Of a stretch of DNA of 64,000 bases, positions 1 to 8,162 are shown piece after piece; the stretch's first letter is position 1, and each line of letters opens with the position of its first letter. This stretch comes from Lachnospiraceae bacterium (GTDB lineage Bacteria; Bacillota; Clostridia; Lachnospirales; Lachnospiraceae). The position numbers were made by a program, and so were the translations under genes. Below the pieces are notes generated by a model. It was not told the DNA's origin and made no database searches. It saw only the letters and a program-made list of their open reading frames with translations. The stretch spans positions 1 to 64,000 of the forward strand of contig JAAWBT010000014.1 of NCBI GenBank assembly GCA_022792835.1. The letters are read 5' to 3'.

Positions 1-200
1 GCCGGTAAGGTTGGAAGGGCAGTGTAAGAGACTACCGCCCTCCTGGTAACAGGAGGGGCATATGTAAACCCCATCCGAAGCAAGACCGAACAGAGAGCAT
101 AAGGCGGCCCGTCTGCTTTCGGGTAGGTCGCTTGAGCCTGCCGGCAACGGCAGGCCTAGATAGATGGCCATTCACGACAGAACCCGGCTTATAGTTCTGC
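1..200 (+). ncRNA. rnpB: RNase P RNA, 3' part (5' end outside the window)
   Basis: This is the catalytic RNA of RNase P, which removes 5' leaders from tRNA precursors. The stretch carries the conserved blocks of bacterial type A RNase P RNA in order: GTAAGAGACTACCGCC, GGTAACAGGAGGGGCAT, GTAAACCCC followed by GAAGCAAGACC, then AGGCCTAGATAGATGGCC and ACGACAGAACCCGGCTTA near the 3' end. The P1 5' strand and the first half of the molecule lie upstream of base 1, so the gene is partial. The exact 3' end is estimated; the pairing that would fix it is not visible. A terminator hairpin follows directly. Confidence 0.93.
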
Positions 201-202
201 TA

Positions 203-247
203 AAGTCCGGCAGTGTGCGTCTGACGACGTATTCTGCCGGACTTTTC
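203..247 (+). terminator. Rho-independent terminator of rnpB
   Basis: A stem AAGTCCGGCA pairs with TGCCGGACTT across a loop of about 22 nt and is followed by TTTTC. It lies just after the RNase P RNA and before the convergent gene that ends at base 271. The stem ends in A and T tracts on both sides, so it could also stop transcription of that minus-strand gene. Confidence 0.8.
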
Positions 248-270
248 TTCGCAGGAGATTCCAAAACAGG

Positions 271-756
271 CTAATGGGGAAGCCGTTTCACTATTTCTGC
301 TCCGGCCACTCCGATGACAATCCCCGTAATACAGCCAGACACCATGAGCGCCGGAAAATACCAGACTAAAGCTGACGTCTCCAGGAGGGCCGCCGCCACC
401 AGAAGCTGCCCCAGATTGTGCATGACGCCCCCGGCCGCGCTGACTCCCACCATGCCGAACCGGCCTGTCTTTTTTAAAAGAATCATAACAAACAGGCTTA
501 ACATACAGCCTGCCAGGCTGTAGAGCATCATCATGGTATTGTGAAAGGTAAGCCCGGCAAGCACCACGCGGATCACGGAGACAAAGGCGGCAGGCCCTTT
601 CCCCATCCGGTAAAGGGCGGCAAGCACCACCAGATTAGCCAGCCCCAGCTTGATCCCCGGAACCGGCACGGGTACCATGATCACACTCTCAATATAGCTG
701 AATATAAATGCAAGAGCAGTCAGAAGGCCGTATTGGGCTGTTTTTTTTGTGCTCAT
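271..756 (-). CDS. Gx transporter family membrane protein (Hpre_diP_synt_I-like)
   Basis: A 161-residue protein with about five hydrophobic segments and the GLANLVVLAAL and HNLGQL motifs of the Gx transporter family. This family was formerly annotated as heptaprenyl diphosphate synthase component I and resembles small ECF-type S components. In Clostridia it is commonly found beside NusG-domain-II, ApbE and Rnf genes, and that is the context here, so a role in supplying something for flavin or quinone-like redox chemistry is plausible but unproven. It is the most promoter-distal gene of a short minus-strand run (NusG-II, GNAT, Gx). The start ATG is followed by a typical positively charged N-terminus (MSTKKTAQYG). 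Confidence 0.8.
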   Translation of the reverse strand: MSTKKTAQYGLLTALAFIFSYIESVIMVPVPVPGIKLGLANLVVLAALYRMGKGPAAFVSVIRVVLAGLTFHNTMMMLYSLAGCMLSLFVMILLKKTGRFGMVGVSAAGGVMHNLGQLLVAAALLETSALVWYFPALMVSGCITGIVIGVAGAEIVKRLPH

Positions 757-780
757 GACCCTGCCCCGCCTTTCTGCCGG

Positions 781-1284
781 CTATTCATAGGTTTTCTTTC
801 CTTCCAGATCCAGCCTCATATAAATGGAAGTCTTCATGGGACTGTCGTTATAGCAGGGTATCTCATAAAATCCAAATTTTTTATACACGCCAAGGGCCCT
901 CTCCAAAAAGGGCAGAGTGTCAAGAAGCATGTGAGAATATCCGATTTCCTCTGCATCCTCGATAATCTGACGGACCAGCCGGCCGCCGATTCCCTTCCCC
1001 CCAAATGCAGGGCGGACATAAAGCCTCTTCATCTCGCAGTTCTCATGGTCAAGCCTCCTCAGTCCGATGCAGCCGGCCGTCTCTCCGTCTGCATAAGCCA
1101 GATACAGTCTTCCGCCCGGAGGCCCATATTTGACTTCCAAATGCTTCAGTTCCTCATCATAATGCTGGAGCGCCAGGTATTTCTGAAAGGTCCCGTCACC
1201 TGCGATCAACATGTCCGTATATTCTGAAAATAACATCCCTATCTCCTGCGGGTGATCGTAAGCAGGAATCAACTGAATCTCCAT
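781..1284 (-). CDS. GNAT family N-acetyltransferase
   Basis: The product would transfer an acetyl group from acetyl-CoA to an amine; the substrate cannot be told. It shows the GNAT core with motif A near residues 90-115 (MKRLYVRPAFGGKGIGGRLV, containing the Q/RxxGxG/A-type acetyl-CoA loop) and the LGVYKKFGFYEI motif B near the end. I moved the start 22 codons inside the listed ORF to the ATG at 1282-1284, because GGAGGG sits six bases upstream. That gives 167 residues, normal for the family. It lies between the NusG-II and Gx genes on the same strand, but a link to Rnf function is not evident. Confidence 0.85.
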   Translation of the reverse strand: MEIQLIPAYDHPQEIGMLFSEYTDMLIAGDGTFQKYLALQHYDEELKHLEVKYGPPGGRLYLAYADGETAGCIGLRRLDHENCEMKRLYVRPAFGGKGIGGRLVRQIIEDAEEIGYSHMLLDTLPFLERALGVYKKFGFYEIPCYNDSPMKTSIYMRLDLEGKKTYE

Positions 1285-1346
1285 AGTAAACCCTCCAATC
1301 TCTTTCCCAGTATAGGGCAAAATTAAAAAATCTACAAGGATTGTTT

Positions 1347-1712
1347 TCACTGCGCCATCCCGTCCACCTCTCTTTTCTCACCGCCCTCGATGCGGACCGT
1401 GAGCCTGTGGGGCAGGCAGATGATGCTCTCTCCCTGATATTGGATGGCTTTCTGGTTGACACAGAGTTTGTCGGGACAGTCGGCCTCCGAAACCTCCGCG
1501 ATTCCATTTTCGATGACCAGACGGTTTGTCCCCCAGGGCGAGGAAAGCTCTGCGGCCAGAGACTCAGACAAAGGATATCTCGTCGCCTCTTCCCCGTCTA
1601 TTTCAATCACCACAAAGGCCCCCTCCTCCCTGGTAAAATACAGACATGCCCAAACGCCAAAAGCCAGAATGAGCACCCCCGCGATCAGCCAGATATCCAG
1701 ACGTTTCTTCAT
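1347..1712 (-). CDS. NusG domain II-containing membrane-anchored protein
   Basis: A 121-residue protein with one N-terminal membrane segment (about residues 8-24) and an extracytoplasmic NusG domain II-like beta fold. The characteristic block runs VIENGIAEVSEADCPDKLC, then a LPHRLTVRIEG-type ending. It is not the transcription factor NusG. Proteins of this type sit beside Gx transporters, ApbE and Rnf genes in many Clostridia. The conserved cysteine pair around CPDKLC suggests redox or metal chemistry at the cell surface, which is inference. GAGAGG lies about eight bases upstream of the ATG. It is divergent from apbE, with a shared intergenic control region of about 130 bp. Confidence 0.85.
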   Translation of the reverse strand: MKKRLDIWLIAGVLILAFGVWACLYFTREEGAFVVIEIDGEEATRYPLSESLAAELSSPWGTNRLVIENGIAEVSEADCPDKLCVNQKAIQYQGESIICLPHRLTVRIEGGEKREVDGMAQ

Positions 1713-1729
1713 ATCATTTCCTCTCTTAC

Positions 1730-1758
1730 TTTTCGAATCACGACAAATATGCTATACT
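1730..1758 (+). promoter_or_regulatory. Candidate promoter of apbE
   Basis: A good -10 hexamer (TATACT, 1753-1758) lies in the NusG-II/apbE divergent intergenic region. The matching -35 position reads TTTTCG, which is weak. Transcription from here would give a leader of about 75 nt before the apbE start. Confidence 0.35.
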
Positions 1759-1840
1759 GGGTCTGTCGTTTCTTTCTCATGTGAGAGTGTCTGCAGCAGC
1801 AGCCCACTCCATTCCTTTATGCTACATCGGAGGTTCTGTC

Positions 1841-2887
1841 ATGAACAGAGTTTCATATAAAAGAGGCTTTCGCCTCATTCTTCTTTTCACCGCTTTTTTT
1901 CTGGTTTCCCAGTCCTTTGCTGCCTGCAAGAATCCCTCCTCAGAGAAACCAGGAAACAATGGCTCTAATCAGCAGGTCTCAAAAACCTCGTTCTTTTTAA
2001 ACACCGTGGTAACCATTACTCTGTATGGCACGGAGGATGATTCCCTGATTGAAGAATGTTTTGCCCTCTGTAACGAATATGAAAAGACCTTAAGCCGCAC
2101 CCTAAGGGGCAGCGAAATCTATGATCTGAACCACCGGACAAAAGACACGGTGTCTGATGAGACGCTGGTCCTCATAAAAACTGGCCTTACATACAGCGTC
2201 CTGTCACACGGGGCTTTTGACATTACCATCGGCGCCTGCTCTTCCCTCTGGGATTTCACCGCCCAGTCCCCTGTCGTCCCGGATCAAAAGTCTCTTTCAG
2301 AAGCCCTGACCCATGTGGGCTATGAAAAGCTGTCTCTGGATCAAAATAGGATTTCCTTCTCTGATGATCAAACCCTCATCGACCTGGGAGCCATCGCCAA
2401 AGGCTATATCGCTGACCGGATCAAAGACTTCCTTGCGGAAAACGGGGTGACCTCAGCCCTCATCGACCTGGGTGGAAACGTCCTTTGCATTGGGTCTAAA
2501 CCGGATGGAAGCCCTTTTCGCATCGGCATTCAAAAACCATTTGACCCCCAGGGGACCCCTATGGTGGTGGTTCCCGTCTCTGGCTGGTCTGTCGTCACTT
2601 CCGGTATCTACGAGCGATACTTTGAGGAGGCCGGAAAATTTTACCACCATATTCTAAATCCGGCCACTGGATACCCTTGTGAAAACAATCTGCTCTCCGT
2701 CACCATTTTAAGCGAACATTCCGTGGACGGGGATGCCCTTTCCACTGCCTGCTTTTCTCTGGGTCTTGACGAAGGAATGAGCCTCATCGACAGCCTGGAC
2801 GAGATCTACGCCGTCTTTGTCACGGATGATTACAAGATCCATTACTCTGAAAAACTTTTAGAGCGGTTTGCAGTTTCTGAACCATAA
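1841..2887 (+). CDS. apbE: FAD:protein FMN transferase, lipoprotein form
   Basis: ApbE moves FMN from FAD onto Ser or Thr residues of extracytoplasmic flavoproteins such as RnfG and RnfD. I start it at the ATG at 1841, which has GGAGG seven bases upstream; this gives 348 residues and exposes a lipoprotein signal peptide with an FAAC lipobox near residue 28. The core motifs are present: DLGAIAKGYIADRI, LIDLGGNVLCIGSKPDG and HHILNPATGYP. The gene faces the rnf operon across a shared terminator, and both flavinylation targets (DAISSAT in RnfD, DSISGAS in RnfG) are encoded there, so its clients are probably the Rnf subunits. Confidence 0.93.
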   Translation: MNRVSYKRGFRLILLFTAFFLVSQSFAACKNPSSEKPGNNGSNQQVSKTSFFLNTVVTITLYGTEDDSLIEECFALCNEYEKTLSRTLRGSEIYDLNHRTKDTVSDETLVLIKTGLTYSVLSHGAFDITIGACSSLWDFTAQSPVVPDQKSLSEALTHVGYEKLSLDQNRISFSDDQTLIDLGAIAKGYIADRIKDFLAENGVTSALIDLGGNVLCIGSKPDGSPFRIGIQKPFDPQGTPMVVVPVSGWSVVTSGIYERYFEEAGKFYHHILNPATGYPCENNLLSVTILSEHSVDGDALSTACFSLGLDEGMSLIDSLDEIYAVFVTDDYKIHYSEKLLERFAVSEP

Positions 2888-2890
2888 TTT

Positions 2891-2943
2891 GTGAAATCCC
2901 GGACGAGACGCAGGAGATTTGCTTCTCATCCGGGATTTTCACT
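2891..2943. terminator. Bidirectional terminator between apbE and rnfB
   Basis: GTGAAATCCCGGA pairs with TCCGGGATTTTCAC (one-base bulge) around a loop of about 22 nt, with T-rich sequence on both sides. The two flanking genes converge here, so it can end both transcripts. Confidence 0.8.
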
Positions 2944-3010
2944 TGAAATTTTTTATAAGAAACAACAAAGGAATTTGCCATTTACCATATGTCTGACTCG
3001 TTTTGGCGCC

Positions 3011-3841
3011 TTACGCTTTGGCGCCGGGCGCCTCCACAGGCTGAGGCTTTCCCTCAATCCACAATATCGCTTTCTTCGGGCACTTCTCCGCACAGGCCCC
3101 GCAGCCGTTACATTTTGTGTAATCAATGGATGCAAGATTATTCTCCACGGTGATCGCACCGTTGGGGCAATTTTTTGCGCAGAGGCCGCAGCCGATACAG
3201 CCCACCTTACAGGCCTTATTCACGGCAGCGCCCTTTTCTTTGCTGGAGCACTTCACCGCCGGCTGGCTGGCCGCAGGCTTGATCTTGATCACGCCTCTGG
3301 GACATACTGCCGTACAGGCCGTACATCCGGTACATTTTTCCCGATCCACCTTTGCCACACCGCCCTCCACATGGATGGCATCAAACATACAGGCGCGGGT
3401 GCAGTCTCCAAGGCCCAGGCAGCCAAAGCTGCAGGCACTGGGGCCTCCTGCAATTCCAGCCGCGGCCGCACAGGTTTTAAGTCCCTGGTATTCAAACCGT
3501 TTCCCGCAATTCTCATCGCTGCCATTGCAGGCCACATATGCCTTGAGTTCAGGACCGCCAGACCCTGACTGGCCCATGATCCGGTTGATGGCCTCTGTCG
3601 CTTTGCTGCCGCCGGGCGCACATTTCGATGTGGGAGCGCCGCTTTTTACAATGGCCTCCGCATAGTCGGCGCAGCCGGCATAGCCGCAGCCGCCGCAGTT
3701 GGCTCCTGCCAGACATTCCGTCACCTCGGCGATGCGGGGGTCTTCATAAACAGCCATGAATTTGGAGGCCAGCACCAGGATCGCGCCTCCGGCCAGTCCC
3801 AGAATTCCAAGCACTATTATCGCTAATAAAATCGGACTCAT
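3011..3841 (-). CDS. rnfB: Rnf complex ferredoxin-like subunit B
   Basis: RnfB takes electrons from reduced ferredoxin and passes them into the membrane complex. The 276-residue protein has an N-terminal membrane helix, the GANCGGCGYAGC cluster motif near residues 46-58, a second cysteine-rich stretch (CSFGCLGLGDC), and two further ferredoxin motif pairs (CTGCTACTAVCP, CIGCGLCAKNCP, CNGCGACAEKCP). It is the last gene of rnfCDGEAB; rnfA lies 12 bases upstream. The C-terminus is a short proline/alanine-rich tail. Length and motif order match clostridial RnfB. Confidence 0.96.
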   Translation of the reverse strand: MSPILLAIIVLGILGLAGGAILVLASKFMAVYEDPRIAEVTECLAGANCGGCGYAGCADYAEAIVKSGAPTSKCAPGGSKATEAINRIMGQSGSGGPELKAYVACNGSDENCGKRFEYQGLKTCAAAAGIAGGPSACSFGCLGLGDCTRACMFDAIHVEGGVAKVDREKCTGCTACTAVCPRGVIKIKPAASQPAVKCSSKEKGAAVNKACKVGCIGCGLCAKNCPNGAITVENNLASIDYTKCNGCGACAEKCPKKAILWIEGKPQPVEAPGAKA

Positions 3842-3853
3842 TCTCTCTCCCCC

Positions 3854-4495
3854 TTACATAAGTGCGCCGATGATGTTTTCCACCAGGCCGCCAAAGCCCA
3901 TGAAGCTTAAGCTCGTGATCGCCGCGGAAACCAACGTGATCGGAAGTCCCTTGAAAGATTCCGGCGGATCGGCATTTTCCACTCGCTGACGCACGCCGCA
4001 GAACAAAAGCATCGCCACCAGGAAACCTACGCCTGCGCCCACGGAACAGATCAGAGCCTCCGCATAGGCAAAGCCAAATCCGTATGCCGCCACATCCGCA
4101 GAATAATTCTGGACTGCCAGGATCGTAACACCCAGCACACAGCAGTTGGTGGTGATCAGGGGAAGATAAACACCCAGGCTCTTATACAGAGCGGGGACAT
4201 AACGCTTTAAGGTGATCTCAATGAGCTGTACCAGCACCGCAATCACGAGGATGAAAATGATGGTCTGCATGTAAGCCAGCCCCTCTTTATCCAGAAGGAA
4301 CATCTGCAGAGGAAAGGTAACCGCCGTGGCAATGAACATAACCGCAATAACCGCCAGACCCATACCCACACTGGAATCCATCTTTTTGGAAACCCCCAGG
4401 AAGGGGCAGATTCCAAGGAACTGTACCAGCACATAGTTGTTCACCAGAATCATGCTGAAAAAGATCGTTGCAAAGGTCGCTACACCGGAACTCAT
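3854..4495 (-). CDS. rnfA: Rnf complex membrane subunit A
   Basis: A 213-residue integral membrane protein with six hydrophobic segments and the family signature VNNYVLVQFLGICPFLGVSKK near the N-terminus. With RnfE it forms the paired antiparallel core that carries a [2Fe-2S] centre and couples electron flow to ion transport; the first-half cysteine in the LGICPF motif and the TTNCCVLG motif are both present. It overlaps rnfE by four bases. It is slightly longer than the roughly 193 residues of the enterobacterial homologue, because of a C-terminal addition ending ENIIGALM. Confidence 0.95.
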   Translation of the reverse strand: MSSGVATFATIFFSMILVNNYVLVQFLGICPFLGVSKKMDSSVGMGLAVIAVMFIATAVTFPLQMFLLDKEGLAYMQTIIFILVIAVLVQLIEITLKRYVPALYKSLGVYLPLITTNCCVLGVTILAVQNYSADVAAYGFGFAYAEALICSVGAGVGFLVAMLLFCGVRQRVENADPPESFKGLPITLVSAAITSLSFMGFGGLVENIIGALM

Positions 4496-5196
4496 GCTTC
4501 AGGCCCTCCTTTCCCGTCTTTTCCCTTGCTGCAGGCAAGATCCCCATGGCCGCAGCCAGGACAGTCGCCGCACATCTTCCGCTCAATGGGATGATTGGTT
4601 TTCTTTTCGATCCAGATACACAGAGCCATCAGACATCCGAACACAAAGAAACCGCCGGGTGCAGAGCCCACCACTGTCATCTTCTCCACAGAATCGGGAA
4701 TCAGTTTGATGCCAAGCCAGGTCCCGGAAGCAATGATCTCACGGATGCTGCTCATGAGGAACATGACCAGAATATAACCCACGCCCATTCCAAGGCCGTC
4801 AAGAGCCGAATCAATCACTGTGTTTTTACAGGCAAACATTTCCGCCCGTCCAAGGATGATACAGTTTACCACGATCAGGCTGAGGAACACGCCCAGGGTT
4901 TTGAAGAGTTCCGGCATATAAGCGTGAAGCACCATTTCCACCACCGTCACAAAGGTGGCGATGATCACGATATAGCAGGGAAGATGTACTTTACTCGGTA
5001 TCACCTTCCGAAGAGCGGAGATCACGATATTGGAACCAAGAAGTACAAAGGTCATGGAAAGCCCCATACCCAGAGCGCCGGATACCGTGGTTGTGACAGC
5101 CAGCGCAGAGCAGCAGCCGAGCACCAAGCGGAGCACCGGGTTTTCTTTAATAATCCCGTTGGTAAATACCTTCCATTTGCTCTGTTTTTCGTTCAT
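4492..5196 (-). CDS. rnfE: Rnf complex membrane subunit E
   Basis: The partner of RnfA in the membrane core, 234 residues, with six hydrophobic segments. The conserved NPVLRLVLGCCSALAVT motif lies near the N-terminus and the VVNCIILGRAE motif in the second half. The tail is unusual: after the last helix it has a histidine/cysteine-rich stretch (CGDCPGCGHGDLACSKG) that could hold a metal or cluster on the cytoplasmic side. That tail is seen in the sequence; its function is inference. The gene sits between rnfG and rnfA, ending in a four-base overlap with rnfA. Confidence 0.95.
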   Translation of the reverse strand: MNEKQSKWKVFTNGIIKENPVLRLVLGCCSALAVTTTVSGALGMGLSMTFVLLGSNIVISALRKVIPSKVHLPCYIVIIATFVTVVEMVLHAYMPELFKTLGVFLSLIVVNCIILGRAEMFACKNTVIDSALDGLGMGVGYILVMFLMSSIREIIASGTWLGIKLIPDSVEKMTVVGSAPGGFFVFGCLMALCIWIEKKTNHPIERKMCGDCPGCGHGDLACSKGKDGKGGPEA

Positions 5197-5197
5197 G

Positions 5198-5761
5198 TCA
5201 CTCCACCCCCTTTATTTCCTGATTAAAGCACGTCATCGCACTGTTCACCGCTTCAAATACCGCGCCGCTGGAATAGCTGGCGCCGCTTATGGAATCTACA
5301 GGCGCTCCAGCCGCCACTTCGGCACACGCATCCCAGCCCAGGAATCCCTCGCAGAACTCGGAAGCGCCCACCTTGCTTCCGATGCCGGCAGTCTGGGTGG
5401 AAGCATCCACCTGGATACCAGTGATGATACCGTCCGTGTCAAAAGCCACATACACCGTCACGTCTTTTCCGGAATAACCGGAAGCAATTGCTTTCACAGC
5501 CGCTTTTCCGTCCGCCGTCCGCACGGCGCTCTCCACGCCCTCGGTGTCGGTTTCCAAATTGCTTAAACTGTTGGCGTCCGTCCCTTCGGGAAGTACTGCA
5601 AGGAATGCCGCCTGGGTCGCCAAAAGCTCATTTTCTTTAATCAGGGGAGCCGTCTGTTCATTGAGCCAGGCAAGCAGTGCACCGCAGGCCACGCAGATCA
5701 CCAAAAGCACCAGCACAGGAGAAATAATACTCTTATAAACGCTCTCTTTTGCGTTTTCCAT
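5198..5761 (-). CDS. rnfG: Rnf complex flavoprotein subunit G
   Basis: An extracytoplasmic FMN-binding subunit with one N-terminal membrane helix (about residues 12-32). The listed ORF is 30 codons too long: the ATG at 5759-5761 overlaps the rnfD stop by one base (TAATG), is preceded by a G-rich ribosome site, and gives 187 residues. The flavinylation motif near residues 156-162 reads DSISGAS, so the acceptor at the usual Thr position is Ser. ApbE accepts Ser in some proteins, so it is probably still modified. The TAGIGSKV stretch earlier in the domain is typical of the family. Confidence 0.93.
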   Translation of the reverse strand: MENAKESVYKSIISPVLVLLVICVACGALLAWLNEQTAPLIKENELLATQAAFLAVLPEGTDANSLSNLETDTEGVESAVRTADGKAAVKAIASGYSGKDVTVYVAFDTDGIITGIQVDASTQTAGIGSKVGASEFCEGFLGWDACAEVAAGAPVDSISGASYSSGAVFEAVNSAMTCFNQEIKGVE

Positions 5762-6744
5762 TATGCCTTGCCCCCTTTCTCCTCTGCTGCGGGAGCAGCT
5801 TTTTTCTCTTTTTTCTTTTTTACAAATCCAAGAGGAATCTGATGGCTCCACTCATTAAACCAGGGAGTCAGCAGGTTGCCCAAAAGGATTGCATAGCTCA
5901 CACCGCCGTTCATACTGCCGAAACGGCGGATCGCAAAGACAATCACACCAATGAAGATACCGTACATGACACGTCCCTTTGCATTAAAAGGGCTGGTCAC
6001 ATAATCCGTCGCCATAAAAACGGCGCCGAACAGAAGACCGCCGCTCATGACTTCTACCAGAGCATTGTGGACACTCCTGTCTGCAAGCAGCGCCAAAATA
6101 AAAACCGTCAGGATGATGCTGGCCGGTATCGAAATGTTGATGACCCGCCGGATCAACAGATAGGCAAGGCCCACCAGGATGGCAATGGCACAGGTCTCTC
6201 CGAGAACGCCGCCCCGGATGCCGATCACCATGTCAATAAGGCTGACTGTGCTCTTATCAACTGTTTCTGCCAGAACTGTAGCGGAAGAGATCGCGTCAGC
6301 CACGCCTTTGGGCTGAACGTAATTGGTCATGGAACCTGTAAAGCCCAGAAAGAGGACAATACGCCCTACCAGCGCAGGGTTTGCAAAGTTAAAGCCCAGC
6401 CCGCCAAAGAGCTGTTTGGTAATGATGATAGCCACAAAAGCACCCACAATACAGATCCAAAAAGGCATATTGGAGGGCATGTTCATTCCCAGGATCACTC
6501 CGGTTACGCAGGCGGAAAGGTCGGAAACGGGGATCTTTTTATGTAACAGCTTACAGTACAGATACTCAAAGGCCACGCAGGCCGCCGTGGTCACGGCAAT
6601 CACCATGAAAGCCCGGAAGCCGAAAATCAGCGTCGCCGCAAATATACAGGGAATCAGGGAAATCAGCACATCGCCCATCAGGCCCTGAGTGCTTGCCTTA
6701 TCCCGGATATGAGGAGAAGCAGTTACGATCAATCGTTCGTCCAT
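5761..6744 (-). CDS. rnfD: Rnf complex membrane flavoprotein subunit D
   Basis: An integral membrane subunit that carries covalent FMN and takes part in ion translocation. I start it at the ATG at 6742-6744 (MDERLIVTASPHIR), not 45 codons upstream: GGAGGG lies just before it inside the end of rnfC, and SPHIR is the usual N-terminal motif. The 327 residues hold about nine membrane segments, the flavinylation motif DAISSAT with a proper Thr, and DYVTSPFNAKGR. The C-terminus is lysine/glutamate-rich. It begins two bases after the rnfC stop and overlaps rnfG by one base, consistent with translational coupling. Confidence 0.95.
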   Translation of the reverse strand: MDERLIVTASPHIRDKASTQGLMGDVLISLIPCIFAATLIFGFRAFMVIAVTTAACVAFEYLYCKLLHKKIPVSDLSACVTGVILGMNMPSNMPFWICIVGAFVAIIITKQLFGGLGFNFANPALVGRIVLFLGFTGSMTNYVQPKGVADAISSATVLAETVDKSTVSLIDMVIGIRGGVLGETCAIAILVGLAYLLIRRVINISIPASIILTVFILALLADRSVHNALVEVMSGGLLFGAVFMATDYVTSPFNAKGRVMYGIFIGVIVFAIRRFGSMNGGVSYAILLGNLLTPWFNEWSHQIPLGFVKKKKEKKAAPAAEEKGGKA

Positions 6745-6746
6745 GA

Positions 6747-8090
6747 TTATTTTCCCTCCTTCTCTCTTTTGGTTTTCAGATACCAGGCCTTGGCCAGCGT
6801 TGTATTCTGCGAAATCAGGCGCTTGGCCGGACATGCATAGGTACAGCTTCCGCATGCAACGCACAGATCCACGTTGCATTTTTCCAGCCTGTCGTAATCT
6901 TTCTGCTCAAAAGCCTCCGCAATATGCACCGGCTCCAGCCCCATGGGACATGCCGTGATGCACCGCCCGCACCGGATGCAGGGTCCAGGTTCCGGAATCT
7001 CCGCCTTTTCTTTGGAAAACAGGATCAGACCGTTGTTCTGCTTCAGCACAGGAAAATCCATCCCCGGCGAAGCGCCTCCCATCATAGGGCCGCCGAAAAT
7101 CACCTTGCCCAGCTTTACGCCATCCTTGATGCCGCCGCAGGCTTCCACCACGTCCCGGTAAAGAGCGCCGATGGGCACTTCAATATTCTGAGGCTTCGCG
7201 ATGGCGTCACCTTCCACCGTAAGGCGCTTGGTGACAAGGGGCATGCCTGTTTTCAAGTATTTCCCCAGTGTGGAGACACTGGTCACATTCATGATCACAC
7301 AGCCGCAATCCGCCGGAAGTCCCGGCTTCCCGGCTTCCGTAATCTGAGGCACCTCCCGGCCGGTACAAGTTTCAATGAGCGTTTTCTCTGCTCCCTGCGG
7401 GTACCGCATGGGAAGTTCTTTTACTTCCACCCCAGGCATCTTTTCTGTCTGGATGGATAACAATCTGATACATTCCGGTTTGTTTCCCTCAATGCCGATG
7501 ATGCAGTGACCGATTTTACAGTGCTTCATCACTGCCTCAATGCCGGAAATGATCGTATCGCTGCATTCTAACATCTCACGGGTATCCGTGGAAAGATAGG
7601 GCTCGCACTCAGCGCCGTTGATGATCAGGGTATCAATGGTATCCGCCGCCAGCTTCACATGGGTTGGAAAGCCGGCTCCGCCCACTCCCACCAGGCCGCA
7701 CGCCTGAATAGCGTCAAGAAGACTTTTTTTATCGGTCACCTCAGGAGGCGCACAGGCCGCATCCACTGCCTGCTCCCCGTCGGCTTCGATCACCACAGCC
7801 TTGCAGACTGCACCGTTTACCATATGAAAAGCCTGACTTATTTCCTTAACTGTACCGGATACACTGGAATAGATATTTGCACTGACAAAACCGCCGGCTT
7901 TTCCGACCAGGGTTCCCACCTTGACCGTGTCCCCCTTCTGGACCACCGGCTCGGCGGGCGCACCGATATGCATGGACATAGGGATGACCACCTGCTTTGG
8001 CGCAGGCATCTTCACGGTGTCCAGAACTGCCGTCGGCTTGTCATGAGGCGCACTCACACCCTTTGCAGAGCGTTTCAGAAATTTTAACAT
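6747..8090 (-). CDS. rnfC: Rnf complex NADH-binding subunit C
   Basis: A cytoplasmic subunit of 447 residues that exchanges electrons with NAD+/NADH through FMN and two [4Fe-4S] clusters. The order is as expected: an N-terminal barrel-sandwich region (residues about 25-105), a Rossmann-like NADH/FMN domain with GLVGVGGAGFPTHVK near 130, a SLBB stretch, then the cluster motifs CIRCGRCITACPMG and CVACGSCTYACPAK near residues 370-420. It is the first gene of the operon, with AGGAG upstream of its ATG and a strong promoter about 45 bp further up. Confidence 0.96.
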   Translation of the reverse strand: MLKFLKRSAKGVSAPHDKPTAVLDTVKMPAPKQVVIPMSMHIGAPAEPVVQKGDTVKVGTLVGKAGGFVSANIYSSVSGTVKEISQAFHMVNGAVCKAVVIEADGEQAVDAACAPPEVTDKKSLLDAIQACGLVGVGGAGFPTHVKLAADTIDTLIINGAECEPYLSTDTREMLECSDTIISGIEAVMKHCKIGHCIIGIEGNKPECIRLLSIQTEKMPGVEVKELPMRYPQGAEKTLIETCTGREVPQITEAGKPGLPADCGCVIMNVTSVSTLGKYLKTGMPLVTKRLTVEGDAIAKPQNIEVPIGALYRDVVEACGGIKDGVKLGKVIFGGPMMGGASPGMDFPVLKQNNGLILFSKEKAEIPEPGPCIRCGRCITACPMGLEPVHIAEAFEQKDYDRLEKCNVDLCVACGSCTYACPAKRLISQNTTLAKAWYLKTKREKEGK

Positions 8091-8133
8091 AAACTCCTAG
8101 TCCCCCATTTCTCTATAAATAGACACTACAGGT

Positions 8134-8162
8134 AGTCTAACCTTTTTTTCCAATCGTGTCAA
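8134..8162 (-). promoter_or_regulatory. Sigma-A promoter of the rnfCDGEAB operon
   Basis: Read on the minus strand, TTGACA (8162-8157) is followed by exactly 17 bases and TAGACT (8139-8134). The start point would be near 8127, leaving a leader of about 37 nt. An imperfect dyad (AGACACTAC..GTAGTCT on the plus strand, 8121-8138) overlaps the -10 element and start point and could be an operator. Confidence 0.75.

Noticed and set aside
2891-3568. 225-residue plus-strand ORF opposite rnfB
   Set aside because: It is the complementary-strand shadow of the well-supported rnfB gene, with Cys/His/Arg-rich composition and no ribosome site.
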